A stretch of DNA of 64,000 nucleotides, from the NCBI GenBank assembly GCA_023079485.1, contig CM041104.1, forward strand, positions 373,676-437,675, in the 5' to 3' direction. Source of the stretch: Archilochus colubris. Taxonomy: Eukaryota > Chordata > Aves > Apodiformes > Trochilidae. Under the pieces are notes generated by a model. It did no database searches. It was not told where the DNA came from and saw nothing but the letters and a program-made list of their open reading frames with translations. The position numbers and the translations under genes are program-made. Shown piece after piece: positions 12,631-25,030 of the stretch. Position 1 is the stretch's first letter. Every line of letters starts with the position of its first letter.

Positions 12631-13205
12631 GAACAAAACTCCCCATAATTGCAGTAATGAGGAGGAGTATTTACAAATGAAAAATGGTACATGTTAATAG
12701 AAATTCCTGCTATTTTTAAGGGTCCTCTGAAAGCTGATTACCTGTGTTGACCTGTACCTAAAGCTATTGACAAAGACAAGCAGGGACAGTCAGTCATCAG
12801 CTCAGATTTGGTTCTAATAGTTTGAATTAGATGGACCAAACGAGATGGAATTATCCATTAAACCAGCAAAATCTGCTTGTCCTTGGCTTTAATGCTTGAT
12901 TAATACTGACAAGCTGAAGGATGTAAAGCTCTCCCTCTCTCTGGCCCTGCAGCTGATGGGGATGTGTCTGTCCCCTGTGCCATCTGCTGAGGACACGGGG
13001 TGGGACTGAGGGCCCAGGGTCCCACCCCAGAGCTGGGAGTGCAGGTGCAGGGAGGGATTTGTGTGCTCCCCTCTCTGCAGCCAGCACTAAAAAAACCTGG
13101 TGGATGCAAGAGCAACAAATGCTTGGGAAGTGCCCTTCTCTGTAGAACTTGGATTGCTCTCTTTTTTCACCTAAAATTTTCATAGATGAGCTACATCCCC
13201 TCCCA

Positions 13206-13230
13206 CCCCCCCCCCAAAAAAAAAAAAAAA
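13206..13230. repeat. C10A15 homopolymer pair
   Basis: Ten C directly followed by fifteen A. Prone to length error in sequencing. Confidence 0.9.
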
Positions 13231-13452
13231 GTAGAGCACCAATCCATATTCCAAAAAGCTGTCATTATGGAGTGTTCTGAGTTTATGGTTTGGTCACAAG
13301 AAATAAAAGCCAGACCCTCAGACTTAAAGACCACCCGAGCTGAGTGTAGAACATCTGCTTTTCTGCCTCCTGCAGTCAGCCCAAGCCTGTAATCAACTTC
13401 CAGGGCTCTCCTCCAGAAGAAATGAGTTTTCTTGTGACACGTTAGATCCAAG

Positions 13453-13564
13453 TCATAAAATCATAGAATCACAGAATCATAGAATCATAGAATCCTTGGG
13501 GTTGGAAGGGACCTCGAAAGATCATCTAGTCCAACCCCCCCGCCAGAGCAGGGCCACCTACAGC
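13453..13564 (-). repeat. Short CR1 LINE 3' end with 8-bp tail
   Basis: Minus-strand CR1 3' end. The tail of ATCATAGA/ATCACAGA units occupies 13453-13493, then GGGTTGGAAGGGACCTCGAA, ATCATCTAGTCCAACCC, and a short piece of 3' UTR (GCCAGAGCAGGGCCACCTA). The CTCGAAAGATCATCTAG wording differs from the 4.2-kb type, so this is another CR1 subfamily. Confidence 0.93.
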
Positions 13565-15124
13565 TTTCTTGAGCTTGCCAGTAAAACTATACTGCTCTGG
13601 GTCCTGGAGACCTCTCCATCCAGCCTCCAAATCAAAGCTGAAGATAGGAAATTGTTCTGAAAGCAATGGGAAAGCAGTGATATGCCTCTGAAATTACAAC
13701 CCCCTTTATTTCCTGATGAAGAAACACAGGCAGGCAGACCTCAGCCTACCCTCTGGCTTCTGCCTGTGCTTGCTGTTATCCTGCTCCCAGTCTTGGATCC
13801 CTGCAGGTGGAAAACCAAAGCTAAAATCCCTACCTCTCACCTCCTCCACCTAGCCAGGCTCTGGGTTGGGCAGGGAACTGGTGCAGTTTTCTGAGGAACA
13901 TGGAATGGGTGGGGAGAGCAGCATCTTCAGGACATTTCAGCAGGGCTTGGGTGTCCCTACAACCCCAGCAGGACCTCGTGGTGTCCTCTGTTTGCAGACA
14001 CAACACAGCTTCTCCCAGGATCAGCAGCAGAGCTCAAGCATGAAATCAAAAAATGGTGTCTGAGAGGGAATTTTGAGTTAAACAAAGCTCGGGCACAACA
14101 GGTGACAGAATGGAAACTGTGCTAGAAAAATAGCCCTTTAGCATGCACCTTAAATGAGTTCAAGTGGAGGGTTCAGATTCCCAAATGTTTGCAGCTGGGC
14201 TTTCCAAAGCCTCTTTTCCCACATGCCAGCCCTCCCTATGCATCCAGCTCCTTCCTGCAGGCCCTGGGGCCATCAGTGATTCCAAGTGTAGGTTTTTCTT
14301 TCTGCCTGGATGCCCATCCCCTCTTCCTGCTGCTCACTGGGATCACAGGGTCCAACCCACCCTTCCCCGTGACCTGTGAGGAACACTGAGTGTGTGGAAA
14401 CCCCTTTTCCTCTGACCCCACACAAACCTGCAATGTTTTTGCAAGAGGAAGAGGATGAAAGGTGCTGGGTGACTGTGCTGGGCCACCTCTCTCTTTCCAA
14501 GAACAATGGTGTTGTTTGGGTTCTAAACCTCAGTGGGATGTTCTGGTGGGGCTGCACAATGATGAAATGGCTGTTGGGGTTGAGAAAAAGCCCCTTTCAT
14601 TTCCCAGCCCTGTGCAGGTCAGTGAGCAGCTGCCATGATCTGGACACAGACCGAGGTAATTGCTTCACCCTCAGACTCTGAAATTTTCCAGAACACCATT
14701 TCTGAAGGATCTGTTCTGATCTTGTTGCCTGCAGGAACAAGCCTAAGCTGACAGCATGGACAAGCTGACTGATGAGATTCTGACTAATTTCTAAGGTAAT
14801 TTGTAGGTTTCCTGGTTTGGGGGGGTGAAACATGATGTGTGCACCCCCTTGTCCCAGTTCTCCTCTGGTGGAAAGGGCTGGACTGGCAATGCTGATGTGA
14901 TGGGCTTGGTCTGCCCAGGTGAGACCACAGCTCAGGTTCTCAATGTTGGAGACAGCTGCCAGAGTGCAGTGGAGGCACATTCCTGTGATGGGAATTCCTG
15001 TTAAGGGTGGGATGAGACAGTCAAGGGGTGGACTCAGGACTCCTCTGAGCTATCAACCCCACCACTTCCCTGCCTCCCAACAGTGCTGATGAACCTGGGG
15101 ATGGCTGAAGCCTCTGGAGAAGGA
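13565..15124. other. Unique sequence
   Basis: No interspersed repeat or exon recognised. The 127-codon minus-strand frame at 14597-14980 has no domain I know. Confidence 0.5.
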
Positions 15125-15185
15125 GTAGAGATCACAGAATGGCTTAAGTTGGGAAGGACCTGAGAGATCATTGACTCCAACTTCC
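15125..15185 (-). repeat. Very short CR1-like 3' end
   Basis: About 60 bases: GATCACAGAATGGCTTAAG, GGGAAGGACCTGAGAGATCA, then TTGACTCCAACTTCCC. It fits a diverged minus-strand CR1 3' end. Confidence 0.7.
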
Positions 15186-15374
15186 CAAGATCAGACACCA
15201 GCAAAGGAAGAGAACAAGGTTTCAGGAAAGATCTTCTCCTTAATTCCACAAGACATCCTCCAAGGTGGAGCCAGCAACGTTTCCAGTTTAGGACATTGAA
15301 GAATTTAAACTATTTTTGAACAGCAGAAATAAACTTCTTGGTGGATAGTTTGTGTTAAGGTGATGGGAGAACTT

Positions 15375-15941
15375 ATCATAGAATCATAGAATCATAGAAT
15401 CATAGAATTGGCTGGGTTGGAAGGGACCTCAGAGATCATCGAGTCCAAACCTTGAACCACCGTTGCGGTTGCTAGACCATGGCACTGAGTGCCACATCCA
15501 GTCTCTTTTGAAATATCTCCAGGGATGGAGAATCCACCACTTCCCTGGGCAGCCCATTCCAATGCCTGATCACCCTCTCCATAAAGAAATTCTTTCTCAT
15601 CTCCAACCTAAACCTCCCCTGGCACAACTTGAGACTCTGCCCTCTTGTCTTGTTGAAAGTCGTCTGGCAAAAGAGCCCAACCCCCCCCTGGCTCCAACCT
15701 CCTTTCAGGGAGTTGGAGAGAGTGATGAGGTCTCCCCTGGTCTCCTCTTCTCCAGGCTGAACACCCCCAGCTCTCTCAGCCTCTCCTCATAGGGTCTGTG
15801 CTCGAGTCCCTTCACCAGCCTGGTTGCCTCCTTTGGACCTGCTCCAGGACCTCGATATCCTTCCTGAACTGGGGGGCCCAGAACTGGACACAGTACTCGA
15901 GGTGTGGCCTCACCAGGGCTGAGCACAGGGGCAAAATGATA
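15375..15941 (-). repeat. CR1 LINE copy with 3' tail, 5'-truncated
   Basis: The tail of four ATCATAGA units is at 15375-15408, followed by GGGTTGGAAGGGACCTCAGA and the ORF2 C-terminus read on the minus strand. Near the truncated 5' end the frame reads [16 protein letters not shown], the conserved CR1 C-terminal block, then [14 protein letters not shown]. The frame is broken downstream of EEATRL-type sequence, by a frameshift relative to the 29.2-kb copy. Sequence and truncation point are close to that plus-strand copy (this one is about 25 bases longer), so both come from the same young subfamily. Confidence 0.96.
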
Positions 15942-16849
15942 TGGAACATTTTGCCATAGGAACATCCTAAAAAATATTGGTTAAAGTTACTGGGCCAAAA
16001 AATGTATTTGATTGCTGGGCTGCTCTGGACATAATTTGTCTTCCAGTTCAAAAGAAAGACAGACCTTTTGTGTTCATGTGAAAAGGAAAAGCTGAAAACA
16101 GAATCACTGAAGATGTGTTTCTCCTCTTAAAAAAATCAATACAAACCTTGAATACAAATAATAAAAGGAGTAATTTCAACTAGGGAAAAGTGTTACTCAG
16201 AAAATGTCAGAACTGAATGTTGAGAATAATTCAAAGGAATTGTTCAACACGGAGGTGAAAAAATATCTCCATGTTGAAAGATACATTCTCTGCCCTACAG
16301 ACAGCATGAAAACTTTAGCTGTTTCTACTGAAATACTTGGCAGTGATTGTGCCAAGACCAGCAGTGTCTGAGCTGGGACCCAAACTCAGTGCCCTTCCCC
16401 TGGGCATGGGCTGAGCGTGGAGGCTGAGCCAGAGGCATCTCCACAGCCAGCAGGGAAATAAGGACAAGGTGGTTTTGAGGCAGTTTGGTACCAGCCTCCA
16501 ACTCCTGGGATTTTCAAAAGGGATCAGGAAAATAACAGGAAAAAGAACATGTGATTTTTCTTTTTCTTTGGAGTCTTCACAGATTTCCACGCTTGCCAGA
16601 GCCTTGAAAATGAGCTGGGCTTGGGGAAGCCCTGTCAGAATCACCAGAGCATCCTGAGAAGGAGCCAGCATGGGGCTGGCAGAGCTACAGAGGACGTGGT
16701 GGGGATTGATGGTGATGGGGAAGATGGAAATCATAGAGCAAAAAAAGAAAGGAGGCCCCAGTAAAACATTCTGAAGTACAACATCACAACTATAGTGGAC
16801 TAAGAAGTAAACAAGTGACACACAGCAAGGAAGCAGCTGATCAGATGGA

Positions 16850-17090
16850 TTCTGGGCTGATTATCATAATGTAAATGTCAACAGCAATTTAGTGAAATCA
16901 GAGAGGTTTATTTGGAAACTAGGTTTAGTCCTAAGCAAAATAAAATCAATGTATATTTCAAAACAGATTAATGCAGTGAAACAAAGCAGCTATGATTGTT
17001 ATTCATTATCTTCATCAGCACTAGGAGGGACTAATTAGTGTTACTGTTTAATTACATAGATGTTAATAATTAATTAAGACAACATTCTGC
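16850..17090. other. AT-rich segment with clustered TAAT cores (candidate non-coding element)
   Basis: The segment has several homeodomain-type cores close together: CTAATTAGTG, TTTAATTACAT, and TTAATAATTAATTAAG around 17030-17080. No repeat is recognised and no open frame is present. Clustered cores of this kind occur in vertebrate enhancers, but AT-rich DNA also gives them by chance. A regulatory role is inference only. Confidence 0.2.
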
Positions 17091-18234
17091 AAGCCAGTCA
17101 TTTGGGAAGCCCAGGTATGATTGTCCTTGCTGAATGTGCTTTTGCTTTCAGGACCCTCTGGAGTGGTGTCAGAGGCACAGACTGCTCCTCCTTCCTCCTG
17201 CACTCACCAAGCCCTGGGAAAGCCTTGGGAAAGAGGACCCTCTGCCAGAGTGTGACCACCTCTGGGGACACGAGGGAAGCATCACCCCTGGTTACCCCAG
17301 GTTTAAATCCCCTGTTGGGTCCCCTCAGTGGCTCCCACAGAGCTGGCAGCTCCTTTGCCATCCCTGGTGACACAGCCCTCTCTCTTCAGCTTCTCCAGGT
17401 TGTCCTTAGGGTGGGAGAACTCCTGCAGAAAACTCATATTCATGTTTCTAAGCTGAACTGAACAAAAGATTTTGGATCTTGGAAGTTTTGTGTGTACAAT
17501 GTTTGGTCACTGGTTGAGCACAATGGCAAGATGACATTTTGTTCTGATTTTGTCCAGGCTTAAGAGGAACCAGATAAATCCAGACTGTTTCTTTTTTAAA
17601 AAGAGAAACTTTAATTTTCAGAAAAGCCACAGATTCTAGAAAGTGCAAGTTTTGACACTTTTGTCACAAAGAATCTCTTTGGCACTAAGAAACTATTTTT
17701 AACAGTATTTTCCTTCGATTCTGCTTAAGAAAAAGTGGGCCATTTATATTCATTGTTCCACATAAACGTTTCTGCCATAACAATAGCTTCTGATTATGGT
17801 GGACTTTGTTTTCTGTTGAATTTAATAGCAAGAGAAAAATGACACATGACACAAATTCCAATAAGAGTTTGCTCCCCTCCTTTCTGCTTTCTCTCTGAGC
17901 CATAATCTCCAGTTTATATTGAAGAATGATACTGCTTCCAAATCACTTGAATTATTTTTTTCCTTTTTGGAAAGGGGGAGAAAAGGGCATTAATGAGTTT
18001 GATTTTCCATAGTGCCTAACAACCAAATTTCCTTTGGGTTTTTAGAGACTCGAGAGATGAAAAAGTCAGGCCCAAAGTATTTGTGGTTAAAGTTTGCCTT
18101 TCAGGGACAGGAAACTGATTGTCAAATACACGTTGGAGATTTTATTTGACACAGTCAAATCCAGGCTGTATTAGTGGTTTTCAGTTTACCTGTCTCATGG
18201 AATTTCCTGGGGGAGGCTGTCTGGGCCCCACATG

Positions 18235-18262
18235 TAGGTCTGTGGGTCTGTAGGTCTGTGGG
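18235..18262. repeat. 8-bp tandem repeat (TAGGTCTG/TGGGTCTG), 3.5 units
   Basis: Units alternate TAGGTCTG, TGGGTCTG, TAGGTCTG, then a partial unit. Confidence 0.85.
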
Positions 18263-20603
18263 GTCCTTCCTGCTGTAAGGAGTTTGATGGTTAAAGAGAG
18301 AGGTGGGGATGAAAGTGTTGAGCATGGCACCTTCTGGTCTCTTCTTACCTAACAAACAGGAGTTTTGCCATTAACTTTACTGGCTACAAAAATAGGCCAC
18401 ACTGAGAACTAACACTTGAAAATCCCTTCCTGCAGATATATTTTATCATTCCCACCTCATGCACATCCACTCTCTGCATGTGAGATGGATGCAGCCAGCA
18501 CCTGCTGTGACACCTCCCTTGCTCATCATACTGCAGGAAGCCTGCACACCACTGCCAGCAGCCCCACTCTTTACACAGGTCTTGGCAAGCCCTCTGTCCC
18601 TCTTCAGAAGTTCTCCAAGTGAAATACATTCCTCTTTTCCTGCGGTGTGCTACTCAGCCCAGGTGCTGAGTGTGTGCCCAGTGGCTTTCTGCCTGCCCTT
18701 CTTCTGGATGCTTATAGCACACAAAGTCCTGTTGGTTTTGTTTCTATTCTGGGGTGATGAACACTCATCCCCAGCATCTCTAAGTGCTTAGCAGGTGATG
18801 CACAATCATTAGGCTCTCTCTGTAACTCATTGTGTATTTACAAGCTGCCCTCCCTGTAGCAGGGAGTTCCCATAAAGCCCAGTGCTCAGATAAACACAAG
18901 TCCCAGCTTCATCCAAGAAGGAGTTAAAGGGATCTTGTGGTCTGGCCCCTCAGGACCCAGACTCACACTCAAAACACTGGAAGATCTTCTCTGGTGCCTC
19001 TCTGTGTTTCAGCAGCACTCTGCTCATCTCCCAGTTGCCTCTCTAGTTGCTGTTGCCAATTTGTGCTCCATCTGCAGATGTGGTCCAAAAAGCCCTGGAG
19101 GTCTGTGTTTCAAAGAGCACTGTTGTGTACAAATGTGCATCCTGGGTTGTGTCACTAATGACCATAACTACCTTGAGACCATGGTGCCTTTGTTCTGGAG
19201 CTCTCACTGCCAGCGTCTCTCACCTCCCTGCCTCGGGGCCCAGACAAGCTTTCAGTTTTCTCTTTTATGGCTTTTCAGGATCTGATAAAATACACCCAGG
19301 TCTCATTAGCTGTCAGCCTGTGCTGATCTCTCCAAAGCCATCAGCAGGATGCAGTGATGCTAAAAGCAGCAGATAGGGGAACAGGGAGTGGCTGAGCCCC
19401 TCTGCATGTCCAACCCACTGGGCTCATCCTGCTTTGCTTCTCCCCCAGGTGCCCACAATGTCTTTACATATGGGCTTCTTGCAGCCCAGCAATTCCAAAT
19501 ATTTTCTCTTGTCTGACCCTCCCTAGCTGACCTCTTCCTCCTCCCTCTGATGTCTGTGTCACTTCCCTCCCTGCCCCAGTGCTCCTGGTTCAGAGGATGG
19601 ACAGAAGACCCAGCACCACCATCAACAGCAGCCATGGGATGCAACACATCAGCTCACCAATTGCTTTCCTCTGTGTGTTCCTGCCTGTGTTGTCTCCTTG
19701 CCTCTGCTCTGGCTGTGCAGGATGATGGACACTGAGGCTGTGCTGTGAGCATGCAAACAAGGAGCAATCCCTGGAAAAAAACCCAACTCAGACACATCTG
19801 AGTCCCACTGCTGCACCTGCAGCTGCAATTTCAAGGCATGGCATTCACTCTTTCAAATTAAAAGAATCCAACCTATGACAAATATTAAGCAAGAGTGGCA
19901 TTTAGTGTTCCATTAACCCCCAGCCTCAGGGGGTGAGTGGTTGGGGGACCCCAGGAGGGGTCTGTGCAAGCCCAGGGTTAACCCAGCCTGGCTGCAGTGG
20001 GAAGGCAAAGGAAAACCAAGCTGGACATACCTGTCCAGGCAGCATCTTTCTTCAGCACTGCAGCTGTGACAGCAACAAGAAACCACTGTTTAAAATCATC
20101 ACCCCAGGAAGATGATGCAAGTTAGAAGCTTTCATGGTCAGAGGCATTTTAGATGGGGAGAAGGCAGAGCTGGGCGTGACGTGTCCTGAGCTCTGGAATT
20201 GCTTCCTGCTGCTCCATTGAGCTTGTAGTGCTCTGTATTGATTGTCTACAGTAAACTCAATACCAGAGACATTACTGTGGTTCAGAGGACACAAAAAAGA
20301 GAGAGAAGTGTGCATACAGTGCTAATCTGACTGGCAGAGGTCCTGCCCTTTGCCACTGCAGTGATGGGAATTTAACAGCTCCCACGACCTCACCTCAGAG
20401 CAGAACCTGAGGAGGCACAACCAGCACAGCATAAAGGAATATCCACAGGTGTCTACACACAGGATGAGAGACAGAAAAAGGGCACTGGGAACTTCTGTGT
20501 ATCTTTGGTGTCTTTGTTGTGCATCGTGTTCTAGCAAAATGTCATTGTGTGCCCGGGAGGGGATGTCTGAGCTCATTCTCCTTCACACTGTAGCATCCAA
20601 TTA

Positions 20604-21050
20604 ATAGAATCACATAATTACAGAGTGCTTTTGGTTGGAAGGGATCTTAAAACTCACCCGCCTCCAACCCCTGCCATGCTCAGGGACACCTCCCACAGCC
20701 CAGGGTGCTCCAAGCCCCATCCAACCTGGGCTGGAACACTGCCAGGGATGGGGCAGCCACAGCTTCTCTGGGCACCCTGGGACAGGGGCTCAGCACCCTC
20801 ACAACAAAGGATTTCTCCCTAGTATCTCATCTCAATCTCCCCTCTTTCAGCTCGAGACTATTCCCCCTCATCCCATCCCTCCAGGCCCTTGTCCCAAGTC
20901 CCTCCCCAGCTTTCCTGGAGCCCCTTCAGGCACTGGAAGGTGCTCTAAGGTCTCCCCATTGCTCCCTTCTCTTCTCCAGGCTGAACACCCCCAACTCTCA
21001 GCCTGGCTCCAGAGCTGCTCCAGCCCTCCCAGCAGCTCCAGGGCCTCCTC
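20604..21050 (-). repeat. CR1 LINE copy (3' end, 5'-truncated)
   Basis: Minus-strand CR1 of the 4.2-kb subfamily: AGAATCACATAATTACAG, TTGGTTGGAAGGGATCTTAA, CCATGCTCAGGGACACCTCC, GGCTGGAACACTGCCAGGGA and further ORF2-derived sequence to about 21050. It is nearly identical over its length to the first 450 bases of the 49.8-kb copy. Antisense open frames across it are shadows of the repeat. Confidence 0.95.
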
Positions 21051-22350
21051 TGTGTTCACAAGTCAGACCTGAGAGTCAGATCTGAGATTTCCCTTTTCTT
21101 CCCATCCATCTCCTTTCCTTTCAGTTTGACTGTTTTTAATCTGGCTGTCTGACTCCCTGTGAAATCTCAGCAGGTGCAATGTGAATGTTGAGGAAACCCT
21201 TCCCTGGCAGAGCATCATCCAGGGAGCCTCTGCTCCCAGGAAGGTTTTCCAAACAATACACAGCTTGGGCTTTTCCAGCTGATGCCCTGAGCACCAGCTC
21301 CTCTCTCTGACCTCCCTCCATCCCTTCCTCTGCCCACAGCACTTTGCTGTGTCTGGCTGGGACAGGCAGAAATCAGACTTAAAGAAGTTGCCCAGGTAAT
21401 TATCTTTAATTTTAAGTCACAGCCCCTGTAAGGACTGAGGGTAAAACCTTCAGCCGGGTGGTCAGTACCACTGAGCCAGAGTATCAGCAGCTCTGAAGTG
21501 ACACTTTGTGCTGTTACCTACCTTATGTTTCAGCCTTTTAAATTATTCTGAAAATGGGACACATTTTGCCAAGGACTAATGGGCTCATTCCTTCTCTCAC
21601 CATTTTCTTGTCTCCTTGTGCAGGTTTATAATTACAGATGGGATTTTGACAAGTCGGGTTCCCAGTAATGGCAAATTTAAACTCCCTGATGTGGATCAGA
21701 GGAAGCAAAAGATGATTTTGCAATGCATATTTATCAAGGATAGTGGTGGCTGAAGTCACTTTCGCTCACAAGAGCTATATTCTGATATTCATCTTCTCAA
21801 TAGCTTTATCTTTAATGAAAAAAGAATTTAACCCCCTCTCACACACAAACCAGCATAAAACCCCTTGCTCTCAGTCCAGAAATACTCATCTGCTTCTAAT
21901 GCAGAAGACACCATACACATACACCTGGGGAGAGACACCTGAACAGGTCATCCAATGTCAGACTCCCAGCACCAGGACCAGCAGTGATGAGCTCTATTCT
22001 TGCCCCCCCTTCACTGATAAAAAGGAAATGATGCTAGGATGAACCAGACCTTGCCAGCCTCTCCACCCTCACAGCCACCTCTATTTCAGCACTTCTGCAG
22101 ACCCATCCACCTTCTGGAGATCCCAAGCCCCTGCTGATATGATTCTCTCATGGCTTAACCAAACCCAGCAGCAAATTTTTGCCCTGCCCAGTGTGCTCTC
22201 TGGTCAGCTCAACAGACCTGGACACCTCTCTTTGAAGTTTCTTGTGCCCAAATCTCTGCTAGGGTGACTGTGATATCTTGAGTCCTTCTCCTAGCCAGCC
22301 CATCAAGCTGTGAAAAGCAGGTGTGTAAAGAGACTCAAGCAATAGAAACC
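21051..22350. other. Unique sequence
   Basis: No gene, repeat family or strong signal recognised. Confidence 0.5.
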
Positions 22351-22356
22351 TCTGCC

Positions 22357-22564
22357 TGTAGAGAAACAAGATAAACCAGGTGCCTCGAGTTGCCACAGAG
22401 TGGGTGTGAGTCCACCTGTGCCTGGTTAGGGCAGGCCCCCCATTACCAGGGGCCAATAAAGATGGGACACACACCCACAGAGAGGAGCTCACTCTGGTGT
22501 GAGGCAATGGAGAGGCCAGCAGCTCAAGGAGCCTCAGGAGCAAGAAAGGCTCCTTCCCGTTACA
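22357..22564 (+). mobile_element. 208-bp solo-LTR-like element, copy 1
   Basis: Starts TGTAGAGAAACAAG and ends CGTTACA, giving TG...CA ends. It is flanked by a perfect 6-bp direct repeat TCTGCC (22351-22356 and 22565-22570), the mark of an integrase-mediated insertion. An AATAAA signal lies inside at 22455-22460. A second copy in opposite orientation at 24824-25030 is about 94% identical and has its own 6-bp duplication. No coding capacity, primer-binding site or internal region is next to it, so it is most simply a solo LTR. A 6-bp duplication is typical of class II (ERVK/alpha-beta-type) elements. I do not recognise the family name; a short non-autonomous LTR element is an alternative. Confidence 0.8.
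22455..22460 (+). promoter_or_regulatory. AATAAA polyadenylation signal in the 208-bp LTR
   Basis: AATAAA sits near the middle of the element and is kept in the second copy (TTTATT on the plus strand at 24927-24932). Position and conservation fit the R-region signal of an LTR; use is not shown. Confidence 0.55.
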
Positions 22565-22570
22565 TCTGCC

Positions 22571-24817
22571 CAAGTCCTCAAACCAACATCAGAGGGAAAA
22601 ACTAAGGATTTCTGACTAAACTCAGGAGAAGAAAAAAACCTGTAGCTTTCAGCTTGTGCTCCCACCCTGACAGCTCCTGCCCAGGAGCAATCATGAACAT
22701 GAATGCTCTTTGACGCCGGTTTCGTACAGAAACAGAGATGAAGATAATTTTCCCTCCCTGGTGCTCTCCAGGTTGCATGCAGTGCAATCCCATTATGGGA
22801 AAGAGCTAAAATGTATACATTTGAAACACTGCATCCTATTTTTCTCTAATGGCACTTTTTTATCTGCATTTTATTCAGTTAATGAAAATGGAAATGAACT
22901 CCCTGGCTCACCCTTTTCCAGCAGTGGAGGCAGCTGGAGCAGTGTCCCATTGCCACACTCCCATGGAGCGAAGTGACCTCCTGGCTTCCTAGCTGCCTTT
23001 AGGGTATTTTCAGAGACAAAATTATTTCAGCCAAGCTTCCCTGACACCTGCCAGGACTGCTCAGGAAGAGAAATCCCACTCTTTCAAATACAAACCTTGT
23101 GGCAACCACCAGGTTGCACATCACAGCACAGGGTACAGGACCAAGTGCTGGGACAAGGCTCTACTCAGGGGTGAGGATCCATCCTTCCCCATCATCATTT
23201 GCCCCAAAAGTAGTGTTTTGCTGATAAGGATGAAGGAAAAAAAGTAAGTCAGGGAAGCATTGGGAGACAGAAAATTTACCTGGCAAATGCCTACCAGCAT
23301 TTTGCCTGAAGAATGCATTTACCCTTCTCCTTGCTCCTGGCCATGCTCACAGGCTCCATCTGAGCCCCAGGAAGCATTTCTGAGAAATTATTAGATATAT
23401 ATTTTTAATTCTACATCCTCTGTGGTATTCTTACCAGGATAAAGGTATGACAACAGCAATTATGTACAGGACTGACAACAAATAACTCTCTTGTCACAGG
23501 AGGGGTTTTGGAAGGGACGGTGGGTTTGCACCCCTGAGATCCAACACTCCTCAGCATTAACTGAGTTTGGGCTTCCAGGGGCCACCTCTGACCACTCCAT
23601 GCCCAGGCAGATGCTCTCTCCTCTGTGCAATCCTAAATTGATTGCCAGATGTTAGCCCTAGGAAGGTCCCATTGCTCTGGAGTGCAGGGCACTGCCACCC
23701 TGCAGCAGGGAAAGGCACCACAGGCAGTGGAAGGACTTAACTGCATCACTGAGGCAGGAAATAAATGAGGATTTTAGCAATCAGGGCTTAAAAAACTGCA
23801 TGAGCTCAAAAAAAACTTACTCTCTTTCATGCTCAACTTTCCCTTTTCCAGGCAAACTCATTTGTTATCACAAGGAACTGTAATTTTAGGAAGAACAGGG
23901 TAAATACTGCTGGAATTACAGCAACATCGAAGAAAACTATTTTAAATACTTAGCTTGGGCAGAGCAGTGACCTTTTTTTTATACATAAACTCCTCAGATT
24001 TAATAAATATGTCTATTTTGATTATTTTACTTGTAAAGTGCAGGGTCAGTGCTTTAAGGGTAATGAAAACCAGACGGAACAAGGGCCTCAGCTTTTGGGT
24101 ACCTTCCTGACAGCCTTTAATAGCACCTGGTTAATGCTCTGAGAATCAGGCTCAAGTTAACACCTGAAAATTGGGCCCTCCACCCCATCAGGAGTCTTAA
24201 AACACATCAGCCTGGGGTCTTCATCAGAGAAACCAGCAGCATCCCCTGCTTGGTCAGTGTTCTGGGGTCTGCAGAGCCCTGTCCTGCACATCCTGACACA
24301 GGCCCAGCAATGCTTCTGCAACTCTGCTTTAGGGGTTTTTATTTGTTGCAGGTTCCTCTCAGTTTATAAAACTGCTGGTGTATTTTTGGCTGGTTTACAA
24401 GATTTATAAATCCATTGCAGGGGACAAACATATAAATACACTTCTGGACTTACAAAGGAGTCAGATGTCCTGGTGAAATCCCATGATTAAAATGAGCAGC
24501 TTCTCCGACCAGATTCTGATGCCAAGATTTCCCAGGAGGTTTTAAAGGGCAGAATCAAACCTCCAGCAATGAAGTTTTCTGTGTCTCAATCACAGCCCAA
24601 CCACAGCCCACAAGATCACTCACCAGCTCATCCTTGCCTGTTTCTTTTATTTTCTCCCACAAATGTTACAAGAACTTTGCGTTTTCAGCCTGCTAATTAC
24701 AGAGCTGCAAAGAAAAAAAAAAAAAAGCAGCAAAGAACAAGGAACAAGGGCTGCCCTGCTGGCAGTGCTCAGACTTATGTGGTCTCCTCAGTTTGGCTCC
24801 ATACTGGAAGGGAGCTG
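22571..24817. other. Unique sequence between the two inverted LTR copies
   Basis: No retroviral gag, pol or env motif is visible between the two LTR copies. Together with their opposite orientation, this argues against a provirus. An A14 run is at 24713-24726. Nothing else recognised. Confidence 0.55.
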
Positions 24818-24823
24818 CTGTGC

Positions 24824-25030
24824 TGTAGCAGGAGGAGCCTTTCTTGCTCCTGAGGCTTGACGAGCTGCTGACCTCTCCATTGCCTCGCACCAGAGTGAGC
24901 TCCTCTCTGTGGGTGTGTGTCCCACCTTTATTGGCCCCTGGTAATAGGGGGCCTGCCCTAACCAGGCACAGGTGGACTCACACCCACTCTGTGGCAACTC
25001 GAGGCACCTGGTTTATCTTGTTTCTCTACA
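24824..25030 (-). mobile_element. 207-bp solo-LTR-like element, copy 2
   Basis: Read on the minus strand it runs from TGTAGAGAAACAAG (at 25030) to CTGCTACA (at 24824), so its ends form TGTAG...CTACA. Flanks are CTGTGC (24818-24823) and CTGGGC (25031-25036), a 6-bp target duplication with one mismatch. It matches copy 1 at 22357-22564 with about a dozen differences, mostly in the last 40 bases. The internal AATAAA is kept. Different target duplications show the two are independent insertions, not an inversion of one segment. Confidence 0.8.

Larger units (their letters stand above)
11481..13452. other. Unique sequence with two small simple repeats
   Basis: Holds a (CCAAA)n-like tract at 12597-12630 and a C10A15 run at 13206-13230. 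An open frame at 11466-11921 (151 codons) partly overlaps the old LINE remnant and has no domain. No gene recognised. Confidence 0.5.
15942..20603. other. Long unique stretch, no gene recognised
   Basis: 4.7 kb without CR1 or LTR hallmarks. It contains an AT-rich homeodomain-core-rich segment (16850-17090, listed separately) and an 8-bp tandem repeat at 18235-18262. Open frames up to 168 codons (16315-16821, minus) show no domains I recognise. Confidence 0.45.

Noticed and set aside
14810..14850. TCCTGGTTTGGGG resembling an ERVL LTR start
   Set aside because: The match stops after about 13 bases, and there is no LTR body, opposite end or target duplication.
20635..21072. Long frames repeated at 20.6, 25.1, 34.0, 43.3 and 49.8 kb (HSPGCSKPHPTWAGTLPGMG)
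   Set aside because: They are antisense reading of CR1 3' ends, not a gene family.
22357..25030. A provirus bounded by the two 208-bp LTR copies
   Set aside because: The copies are in opposite orientation, have different target duplications, and no gag, pol or env sequence lies between them.
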